Shown here: in pieces, positions 53,119-59,083 of the stretch
Position numbering within the stretch: position 1 is the first letter of the stretch
Layout of the letters: each line of letters begins with the position of its first letter
From: Methylobacter sp.
GTDB taxonomy: Bacteria > Pseudomonadota > Gammaproteobacteria > Methylococcales > Methylomonadaceae
Direction: 5' to 3'
DNA length: 59,083 bases
Assembly (NCBI GenBank): GCA_004299305.1
Contig: SCPZ01000131.1
Location: 1 to 59,083 of the forward strand
Translations under genes and position numbers: made by a program
Notes under the pieces: model-generated
Seen by the model: only the letters and a program-made list of their open reading frames with translations
What the model was told of the DNA's origin: nothing
Databases searched by the model: none

Positions 53119-54945
53119 ATGTTCTATTTCACCACTCGCACTACCTTGCTGGCGCTGGTTGCCGGTCTAAGCTCAATGTCGGCATTAGCCGACAGCAACG
53201 GCATAGCGCCCGACCCGGCTTGCGTGTACCAGGAAACCGACCTTAAAACCTACGGCGGCCAAGCCTACGCAGCTCCCGAAGAAATCCGGTCGGTTAACGG
53301 TCAGCTCACCGCTAAATTGGATGTCGTTTTTACCAAGCCTGCGGAAACTAAAATCGCCGGTTGCGGCGTAACCCTGCGTTCTTACAACGGCAAACTGATC
53401 GGCCCGACCCTGCGCGTTAAGCCCGGCGATACGCTGAATATCACGCTCAACAACGCCTTAGGCCAAACGGGCGCCGCCAAACCGGAAGAACTTTGCAATA
53501 ATCCCCACGATGCTTTCGGCGGTTCGCCGCTGCCCGAAAATTTCAACTGCACCAACCTGCATACCCACGGCATGCACGTTTCACCCAGCGGCAACGCCGA
53601 CAATATCCTGGTCATGGTGCCGCCGGTTCCCTATAAGAATCCTAAAAACAGCAGCCTAAGCGCCAACCCCAGGCAAATCACCATCAACATCCCGAAAAAC
53701 CACAGCCCCGGCACTTACTGGTATCACCCTCATGTGCATGGTTCGACCGGCGTCCAGGTAGGCAGCGGCATGGAAGGTGCGATCATCGTCGAGGACGATC
53801 CAGCCAAAACGCCCGACTCGATCATCAAAGCCAATGCCAATGAAAAAATCTTCATGTTGCAAACCATCCCCTACGACGACACAGGCAAGGTGAACGATTT
53901 CCTGGCGCTAGGCGATGACCGGGCATTTGTTCGCAACCGCTACCTGCTGGTCAACGGCCAAATCGCGCCGACCATCAAAATGCGTCCAGGAGAAGTGCAG
54001 CGCTGGCGTTTTATCGACAGCTCATTCAATCGCACCGCCCAACTGACCCTGGAAAAACACGACTTGCACGAAATCGCCGTGGACGGTAATTACCTGAGCC
54101 AAGTGGACACCTGGATGAATAACTGGGAACAAAAAGACTATTGCTGCACCGGCAAGTGGGATCAGGAAAAAACCTTCAAGCTGAAAAGACAGGCCGTAGA
54201 ATTAATACCGGGCAGCCGTAGCGACGTACTGGTGCAAGCGAGCAAAACGCCCGGCCGTTACAAACTGGCTGCCGATACCTACATCACCGGTCGCTTGGAC
54301 CCGTCTACAGCCAGCTTTACCGATAATGTGGTCGCCTGGATAGAAGTGGAAGGCGAACCGGTTGCAGACACCGGCCTTCCGAGCAACGAAGAAATGGCGA
54401 AACTGTATCCGTATACCGACATCAATAACAGCAACGTCAAATACAACCAAATCGCCACCTTTAACCGCGACCAACCGCTAGGCGGCAACGATGGCGGCAT
54501 CGCCTGCGACCCGGTAAGAGACAAAACTCCTTGCTATCCGATAGGCTTCCAGGTGAACGGCCATGTGTTCGATGCCAGCCAGCCGCGCGTATTGGAACTG
54601 CGTCCCAATGCCGAAGAACTGGCCAAAGCGCCGGAAGACAGCAACGGCCCGCAAACCGGCACCGACAGCTGGATCATCAGTTCCGCCGATCCGACCCGGA
54701 ACCACGTCTTCCACATCCACACCAACGACTTCCAAACCACCCGCACCGACCCGCTCGGCAACACCGAAACCCTGTGGCGCGACAGCCTGCTGGTCAAATA
54801 CGGCCAGCCGCAAACCATCCTGACCCGTTATGAAGATTTCGACGGCACCACGGTGTTGCATTGCCATTTGTTGTCGCATGAAGATATGGGGATGATGCAG
54901 GTGATTAAGTTTGAAAAGCGGAATGCGGCGATGGTTGGGCATTAA
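53119..54945 (+). CDS. multicopper oxidase
   Basis: A 608-residue secreted copper oxidase. A signal peptide (hydrophobic 6-22, cut near ALA-DS) leads to three cupredoxin domains. The four copper-binding motifs are in order: HTHGMHVSP, YWYHPHVHG, NHVFHIHTND, and HCHLLSHEDMGMM; they form the trinuclear centre and the type 1 site, with Met as the likely axial ligand. Substrates of such enzymes include Cu(I), Mn(II), bilirubin and phenols; a copper-tolerance role is plausible but not shown. The start at 53119 is chosen because of AGGAG 6 bases upstream. Second gene after the Cys-rich peptide. Confidence 0.93.
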   Translation: MFYFTTRTTLLALVAGLSSMSALADSNGIAPDPACVYQETDLKTYGGQAYAAPEEIRSVNGQLTAKLDVVFTKPAETKIAGCGVTLRSYNGKLIGPTLRVKPGDTLNITLNNALGQTGAAKPEELCNNPHDAFGGSPLPENFNCTNLHTHGMHVSPSGNADNILVMVPPVPYKNPKNSSLSANPRQITINIPKNHSPGTYWYHPHVHGSTGVQVGSGMEGAIIVEDDPAKTPDSIIKANANEKIFMLQTIPYDDTGKVNDFLALGDDRAFVRNRYLLVNGQIAPTIKMRPGEVQRWRFIDSSFNRTAQLTLEKHDLHEIAVDGNYLSQVDTWMNNWEQKDYCCTGKWDQEKTFKLKRQAVELIPGSRSDVLVQASKTPGRYKLAADTYITGRLDPSTASFTDNVVAWIEVEGEPVADTGLPSNEEMAKLYPYTDINNSNVKYNQIATFNRDQPLGGNDGGIACDPVRDKTPCYPIGFQVNGHVFDASQPRVLELRPNAEELAKAPEDSNGPQTGTDSWIISSADPTRNHVFHIHTNDFQTTRTDPLGNTETLWRDSLLVKYGQPQTILTRYEDFDGTTVLHCHLLSHEDMGMMQVIKFEKRNAAMVGH

Positions 54946-54964
54946 GCCAGATTCGCCTCGCCAT

Positions 54965-55010
54965 ATCATTCCCACGCTCCGGCGTGGGAATGCAGTCCGG
55001 GAGGCTCCAG
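54965..55010. repeat. REP element upstream of RAYT
   Basis: Hairpin ATTCCCACGC-TCCG-GCGTGGGAAT (54968-54991), followed by TGCAG. Matches copies at 55639-55735 and 58806-58890. Confidence 0.85.
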
Positions 55011-55047
55011 CATCCCGTTCCAACAAATATAAGGACTTACGACCACT

Positions 55048-55578
55048 ATGGGAAGAAACCGCTACACCATAACCGAACCCGACAGGCCGCATTTCATGAC
55101 CTGTACGGTATTGGAATGGTTGACGGTTTTTACCCGGCCTGAAACCGTACAAATCATACTCGATTGCTGGCGCTATCAACGGGAACACGAAGGTTTACGG
55201 CTCTACGGCTACGTTATCCTTGAAAACCATTTACATTTTATAGCTCAAGCGAAAGACCTGAGCAAATGCGTGGCTAGCTTCAAGTCCTATACCGCCCGGC
55301 AGATAATAGATCATTTGCAGGCACAGCGCGTTGAGCGCTTATTGGCGCATTTACGTTTTTTCAAACGAGCGCATAAAGCAGACCGGGAATATCAGTTCTG
55401 GCAAGAAGGCGTTCATCCTGAGCTGGTCTTTAGTGAAGCCATGATGCGGGAGAAGTTGGATTATATTCATGGCAATCCTGTGAAGCGTGGTTATGTCAGC
55501 TTGGCGGAACATTGGCGTTATTCGAGTGCAGCTAATTATGCGGGGCTGGCGGGTTTGATAGAGATGGATTTATGGTAA
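55048..55578 (+). CDS. REP-associated tyrosine transposase (RAYT)
   Basis: A 176-residue Y1-type HUH enzyme. It begins MGRNRYTITEPDRPHFMT; the HUH motif is ENHLHFIAQ (about residue 60); the Tyr region includes SYTARQIIDHL; the end is YIHGNPVKRGYVSLAEHWRYSSA, a RAYT family hallmark. RAYTs act on REP hairpins. Here the gene has REP elements on both sides (54965-55010 and 55585-55740), the classical arrangement. It appears intact, so it could be active. Confidence 0.92.
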   Translation: MGRNRYTITEPDRPHFMTCTVLEWLTVFTRPETVQIILDCWRYQREHEGLRLYGYVILENHLHFIAQAKDLSKCVASFKSYTARQIIDHLQAQRVERLLAHLRFFKRAHKADREYQFWQEGVHPELVFSEAMMREKLDYIHGNPVKRGYVSLAEHWRYSSAANYAGLAGLIEMDLW

Positions 55579-55584
55579 AGGCGA

Positions 55585-55740
55585 TACTGGAGCGCTCATC
55601 TTTACACATATATGCTGCGGTACACCGCCATTTGCATCGTTCCCACGCTCCGGCGTGGGAATGCAGTGGTAGACGCTCCAGCGTTCCGCAACGCTGGAGC
55701 GTTGCAGACTGAATTCCCACGCTGGAGCGTGGGAACTATA
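55585..55740. repeat. REP cluster (BIME) downstream of RAYT
   Basis: Three hairpins in series: TTCCCACGC-TCCG-GCGTGGGAA (55640-55661), ACGCTCCAGCGTT-CCGC-AACGCTGGAGCGT (55673-55702, perfect 13-bp arms), and TTCCCACGCT-GG-AGCGTGGGAA (55714-55735). GGAGCGCTCATC at about 55589 matches the edge of the cluster at 58880. The right end cuts into hicB. Confidence 0.85.
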
Positions 55741-55741
55741 A

Positions 55742-56009
55742 AAAATAGAATTCATCAGTGATTTGGTAAATTACGAAGCCCAAACAACCGAAGAATTAAA
55801 AAAAGAATTCGAGTTAGCTGTAGACGATTACTTATTGCATTGCCAAGACGTTGGAAAAACACCGGATAAAACGTTTATAAGGTTTAATCAACATTAAAAT
55901 AGGCTCAGAACTCCACCGAAAGGCGTCAAGAAAAGCCGAAACGATGGGGAAATCTTTAAATGATTACATTAAGGACATCGTGAAAAAAGATACCGAATCA
56001 CACGTTTAA
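55742..56009 (+). pseudogene. hicB: hicB antitoxin remnant, truncated and frameshifted
   Basis: The first frame (from 55748) reads EFISDLVNYEAQTTEELKKE and goes on to AVDDYLLHCQDVGKTPDKTF, which is a HicB-type N-terminal domain, ending at a stop at 55895-55897. Shifting one base gives INIKIGSELHRKASRKAETM, then KSLNDYIKDIVKKDTESHV with a stop at 56007-56009, the C-terminal ribbon-helix-helix part. The first codons before KIEFIS are replaced by the REP cluster. No hicA toxin lies beside it. Confidence 0.75.
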
Positions 56010-56129
56010 GCTGTAGCCGATTGCTCAATTGAGTCAAGCATTCACATCCCTGTTCTCTCGCCAACTGCTCCTGCGTCGCCTACTGTTGGTGCTCTACCTC
56101 CTGTATCCGCGCAGTCGTGGATTCCGGCA

Positions 56130-56345
56130 CAAATCTGTCTGGAACAGATTTGTATTAACCGGCTTAAGTTGGAAGCCCCATTTTTTAGTCACTTTACCAA
56201 AGTGTTCAATAGCTTACCGGTCTTCAACTCCGCTGATAACCGCACAAATAGCCAAAATAATGATGTCGAGCTGTTTATGTTTTTTAGGTCGTTCTGCTCG
56301 GGGAGCTTCAAGTGAAGAGAATGACTCTCGTAAGCTTAATGCCAT
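56130..56345 (-). pseudogene. ISAs1-type transposase N-terminal remnant
   Basis: From an ATG at 56345 the minus strand reads MALSLRESFSSLEAPRAERP, then KHKQLDIIILAICAVISGVE, an in-frame TAA, and AIEHFGKVTKKWGF. This is the start of an ISAs1-family transposase (usual wording SLxDPRxxRxxxHxLxDIxxIAICAVIxG and IExFG). It carries a premature stop and ends near 56170, after which an inverted repeat (CAAATCTGT/ACAGATTTG, 56130-56153) and unrelated DNA follow. Dead. Confidence 0.7.
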
Positions 56346-56370
56346 CCATGCTTTCCACAAAAAATCTTAG

Positions 56371-56656
56371 TATCGCTAATTGGTATGTATTTTTATATGC
56401 GCTTGCTCTGGGCGATATAACCCAGTTTTAAATATCAAAAGCCATATAACATAGTTTAATTAGGGTTTTATCAAGCCTAAAAGTCTCATCTATTTGATTT
56501 TAAATATAAAAATAATATGGCATTAAATGTGCTCTAGCATCAAGGCGCAGCATCTGCTGCGGCACGGCCGTTTATCTTAGGCATATTTTGTTGGAAACAA
56601 CCAAATCACAATAGCTTAGGTAAACAACTTAATCTCTTTAATAGGGAAACTTTTTG
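56371..56656. other. intergenic region, nothing recognised
   Basis: AT-rich. An AGGGAAAC box precedes the next gene. No other feature seen. Confidence 0.4.
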
Positions 56657-57298
56657 ATGAAAGCAAATACTCGATATACAAACTGTTTTATCTCTTTAGT
56701 TACAGCGGGGTTATTAGCAACTTCTGTGAGTCAGGCAGCGACAGTGCCTGGCAGTATTTTCGATTTTACAGCGGATGCAACGGAGAATGTTTTTTCCGGC
56801 ACCAGTAAAGGTTGGCGCGACCCTGCATTTGGCGATATGGGTTGGACACATTCCTCTGACTGGGGAACATTCAGCGCACAAGAGGGGCAAACCGTCACGA
56901 TTAAAATGGTGGCGGCGGATGCGGGGATACATCCTGGTGTCACCGTATGGTTTCGCGGCGACGAGGATACCGCTCCTGATGAATATGTCGTTGACCATTT
57001 TTATCCACAAAACGCTGATTTCGTCAAAGTGGGGGTCGCCGATGAAAGCACCGGCGCCGAGTTGGGCAATATCGTCATGCGCCACGTTGCTCATGCTTAT
57101 GACCAGGATGGCAATCCTAAGAGGATTTTAGATATGCACCCTAAAAAAGACGCTGTCCCCGGTCAATTAGTTCTTAAGTTTAAAGCGAAAAATACCGGTA
57201 AATATATCTTCGTTGTGGGTGGCTTTAATCCTGGCGCCGGTGTTGACAACACAATAAATCATGACACTGCTGTCACTGTGACGGTCACAAGCCCCTAG
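56657..57298 (+). CDS. secreted protein of unknown function
   Basis: A 213-residue protein with a Sec signal (hydrophobic 11-26, cut near SQA-AT). The mature part is rich in Asp, Gly and beta-type sequence (TVTIKMVAADAGIHPGVTVWFRGDED, given by position 78-103) and ends FVVGGFNPGAGVDNTINHDTA then VTVTVTSP. No Cys in the mature protein, no catalytic motif recognised; overall it looks like a beta-sandwich. The ATG at 56657 follows AGGGA. Next to two DUF1566 secreted proteins in the same direction, so perhaps one surface-protein locus. Confidence 0.65.
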   Translation: MKANTRYTNCFISLVTAGLLATSVSQAATVPGSIFDFTADATENVFSGTSKGWRDPAFGDMGWTHSSDWGTFSAQEGQTVTIKMVAADAGIHPGVTVWFRGDEDTAPDEYVVDHFYPQNADFVKVGVADESTGAELGNIVMRHVAHAYDQDGNPKRILDMHPKKDAVPGQLVLKFKAKNTGKYIFVVGGFNPGAGVDNTINHDTAVTVTVTSP

Positions 57299-57403
57299 CA
57301 TATTTTCTCAACGTAATGATAGCCACGCTGCACAGGCCAGCAATGCCGGATAGCGCATTGACTTGCAACTCATGCGGTATTTTTACTTTCCACCAGGGAA
57401 ATC

Positions 57404-58192
57404 ATGATGAACGACAAACAACGATTTTTTAATTTAGCCTTACTGTTATCACTTTCAGCCGCCACACCGGCTTATGCCGCATTGGAAGGCAAACTCAACG
57501 ATACAGGCATTCAAAGCTGTGGCGATGGCACAGGTTTTGTCCTCGATTGTCCTGTAACAAACTATCAAGGACAAGATGGCGATTACGGGCGCGATGCCAA
57601 AGCGAAGACGGGAACATTGGTAAAAACGGGCGCGGGTAATGCGGGTTTTGACTTTACCAAGATTGCTAATGACGGTTCAACATTACCGGAAACGGCGCAA
57701 CTCGGCGCTGGGCCAAAAGATTGGGCTTGTACGCAGGATAATGTGACGGGATTGCTTTGGGAAGTCAAAACCAATGATAGCGGTTTGCGGGACAAGGCCA
57801 ATTCATTTAGTTGGTATAACCCGGACAAGACCCGCAACGGTGGCGATGCGGGCGGTCAAAACAAGGGTACTTGCACCGGCGGCATTAACTGCGATACACA
57901 AGGTTACACGAGTGCCGTGAATGAACTAAAGCTATGCGGCAAAAGCGACTGGCGGATGCCTAACATAACAGAACTACTCGGTATTAAGGATTACAGCCGT
58001 GATGCGCCAACTATTGACACTGCCTATTTTCCCGACACCGGACCCAATGACTGGCACTGGTCATCCGTCTCCTATATAGGTAAGCGTTCCGAGGCATGGG
58101 CTGCGAGTTCCTATTATGGTGGAAGTGCGCATCCTCCTAAAATCTATGGTTTTAGTCTCTTTCATGTCCGGCTCGTGAGCGGTGGACAGTAA
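57404..58192 (+). CDS. secreted DUF1566 (Lcl-like) domain protein
   Basis: A 262-residue protein with a Sec signal (residues 9-25, AYA). A first stretch with CGDGTGFVLDCPVTNYQGQDG is followed by the DUF1566 core: VTGLLWEVKTND, LKLCGKSDWRMPNITELLGI, ending FHVRLVSGGQ. In such domains the WRLP/WRMP and VRLV strands are typical of a C-type-lectin-like fold. Cysteine pairs suggest disulfides. AGGGAA precedes the start. It pairs with the next gene, of the same family. Binding target unknown. Confidence 0.83.
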   Translation: MMNDKQRFFNLALLLSLSAATPAYAALEGKLNDTGIQSCGDGTGFVLDCPVTNYQGQDGDYGRDAKAKTGTLVKTGAGNAGFDFTKIANDGSTLPETAQLGAGPKDWACTQDNVTGLLWEVKTNDSGLRDKANSFSWYNPDKTRNGGDAGGQNKGTCTGGINCDTQGYTSAVNELKLCGKSDWRMPNITELLGIKDYSRDAPTIDTAYFPDTGPNDWHWSSVSYIGKRSEAWAASSYYGGSAHPPKIYGFSLFHVRLVSGGQ

Positions 58193-58273
58193 GTCATGGA
58201 CGCATCTTTTTATGTCACTCTCGAAAACAGATGCAAGCTCGTCGCCTAAATTTTTTTCCTTTGGAGGATACTT

Positions 58274-58780
58274 ATGAAACCAATCATTTTAACCGCATTG
58301 CTGTTGTCATTTACTTATAGCGGCTTGAGCGGCGCTACGCAAAAGTGCGGCCCCGATAGCCTTGCTAACGCCCCTGATAGCCGTTATAACATGAATGCTG
58401 ACGGTACGGTCACTGATAACAAAACCGGATTGAGCTGGATGCGTTGCGCCTTGGGGCAATCGTGGGATGGCGCTGCCTGTACAGGGTCGCCGCAGATTTA
58501 TAGTTGGCAAAAAGCCTTGCAAGTGGCTGAAAATACCGACTTTGCCAATCAAAGCGATTGGCGATTGCCCAATAAAAACGAATTACAATCCTTGGTCGAA
58601 TATGGTTGTCATCATCCGTCAATTAATTTGACCGCTTTTCCGAATGCAACCAGTCATTGGTTTTTGTCGTCTTCACCCTATGCGCACTATAGCGGTAGCG
58701 CTTGGATCATCCATTTTGATGTAGGAACCGATGCCAACGGTAGCAATAAATACGCTGTTCGTCTGGTGCGGGGAGAATAG
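58274..58780 (+). CDS. secreted DUF1566 (Lcl-like) domain protein
   Basis: A 168-residue protein with a Sec signal (residues 3-21) and one DUF1566 domain: TVTDNKTGLSWMRCALGQSW, DWRLPNKNELQSLVEYGC, and AVRLVRGE at the C-terminus. Strong GGAGG ribosome site. It lacks the long lead of the preceding protein but is otherwise its relative, so the two probably arose by duplication. Confidence 0.85.
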   Translation: MKPIILTALLLSFTYSGLSGATQKCGPDSLANAPDSRYNMNADGTVTDNKTGLSWMRCALGQSWDGAACTGSPQIYSWQKALQVAENTDFANQSDWRLPNKNELQSLVEYGCHHPSINLTAFPNATSHWFLSSSPYAHYSGSAWIIHFDVGTDANGSNKYAVRLVRGE

Positions 58781-58805
58781 GTTATTTTCCCATCTCGGCA
58801 TGTAT

Positions 58806-58900
58806 CGTTCCCACGCTCCGGCGTGGGAATGCAGTAGTAGATACTCCAGCGTCCCGCAACGCTGGAGCGTTGCAGACTGAATTCCCACGCCGGAGCGCTC
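58806..58900. repeat. REP cluster downstream of DUF1566 genes
   Basis: GTTCCCACGC-TCCG-GCGTGGGAA (58807-58828), CTCCAGCGT / ACGCTGGAG (58845-58867), and ATTCCCACGC with CGGAGCGCTCATCG. Nearly the same order as 55637-55735, with more changes. Confidence 0.85.
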
Positions 58901-58920
58901 ATCGTTATACACAAGTCGTT

Positions 58921-59083
58921 GTGTGAGCTTATGGAACCCCAGCGGGGTTCAAGCCGTTAGCCTGGGGTTGAGCGTAGCGACACCCCCGGATAGCGGCAAC
59001 AATGATTTTTCGACCCTGGAGGGGTCGCAGTTTTATCTTTAATGCATTGAATTTATTTATAATTATTAAAATTCTGCATTGTG
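58921..59083. repeat. structured non-coding repeat at window end
   Basis: AACCCCAGCGGGGTT (58933-58947), CCTGGGGTTGAGCGTAGCGA and CGACCCTGGAGGGGTCG (59019-59035) form several short hairpins. No coding. It looks like an intergenic repeat of the kind shared among many genomes; its right end is beyond AT-rich DNA. Confidence 0.45.

Noticed and set aside
54478-55188. 236-residue minus-strand frame across the multicopper oxidase end and RAYT start
   Set aside because: Antisense to two recognised genes and crosses a REP element; no domain recognised.
56029-56370. 113-residue plus-strand frame
   Set aside because: It is antisense to the ISAs1 transposase remnant and has no ribosome site or known domain.

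Overview
The window reads as chromosomal DNA of a gammaproteobacterium. The order mlaFE(D)B - murA - hisG ... hisD - hisC ... petABC - sspA - sspB is a known gammaproteobacterial arrangement, and mutS/pncC, the ygfX/ygfZ pair and the nagZ - hpt - MTI phosphorylase run fit the same group. The mix of housekeeping genes, many short dispersed repeats and several secreted or redox proteins would suit a Methylococcales-type (methanotroph-like) genome. That is inference: no methane or methanol oxidation gene is present here.

Layout. 1-2173: a PLD-family protein between repeat-rich DNA. 2174-16579: a long minus-strand block for stringent starvation proteins (sspB, sspA), the cytochrome bc1 complex (petC, petB, petA), histidine synthesis (hisC, hisD, hisG), an accessory island inside the his genes (TOPRIM-like protein, AAA ATPase, HDOD protein), murA, and an Mla lipid-transport operon that lacks mlaC. 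16929-23511: an Hsp70-like protein with a small membrane protein, a GmrSD-type DUF262/DUF1524 protein and a BaiN/HI0933-type flavoprotein. 23512-27851: a secreted beta-propeller-like protein, a membrane-anchored coiled-coil protein with an internal duplication, and several repeat elements. 27852-37530: uvrA, mutS, pncC, ygfX, ygfZ, ctaA and an AI-2E/PerM transporter. 37596-40470: a secreted repeat/RTX protein and a wreck of IS66 and ISAzo13-type transposons. 40875-46983: tRNA-Ser, greB, an SlyD-type isomerase, purine salvage and cell-wall recycling (MTI phosphorylase, hpt, nagZ), a FliL-like protein, a HIT protein and a His-rich membrane protein. 47150-52409: a SulP transporter and a persulfide dioxygenase-rhodanese fusion with a CZB protein, divergent from a sigma-54 activator. 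52829-54945: a Cys-rich secreted peptide and a multicopper oxidase. 54946-59083: a RAYT transposase with REP elements, a broken hicB, an ISAs1 remnant and three secreted proteins, two of them DUF1566.

Most notable: (1) a textbook -24/-12 sigma-54 promoter in front of the persulfide dioxygenase gene, with a sigma-54 activator transcribed divergently and a nest of inverted half-sites at the activator's start; this looks like a self-contained sulfane-sulfur response circuit. (2) A HDOD - AAA ATPase - TOPRIM trio inserted between hisG and hisD, with the last two genes fused by a TAATG overlap, resembling split OLD/PARIS-like anti-phage systems. (3) At least eight families of short dispersed repeats, including a 160-bp near-symmetric palindrome, a TIR family ending in GTATCTACACA, and heptamer-based AAGGTTC arrays that sit directly before start codons of murA, mlaE and the SulP gene. 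All starts, families and functions were read by eye; no database search was run.
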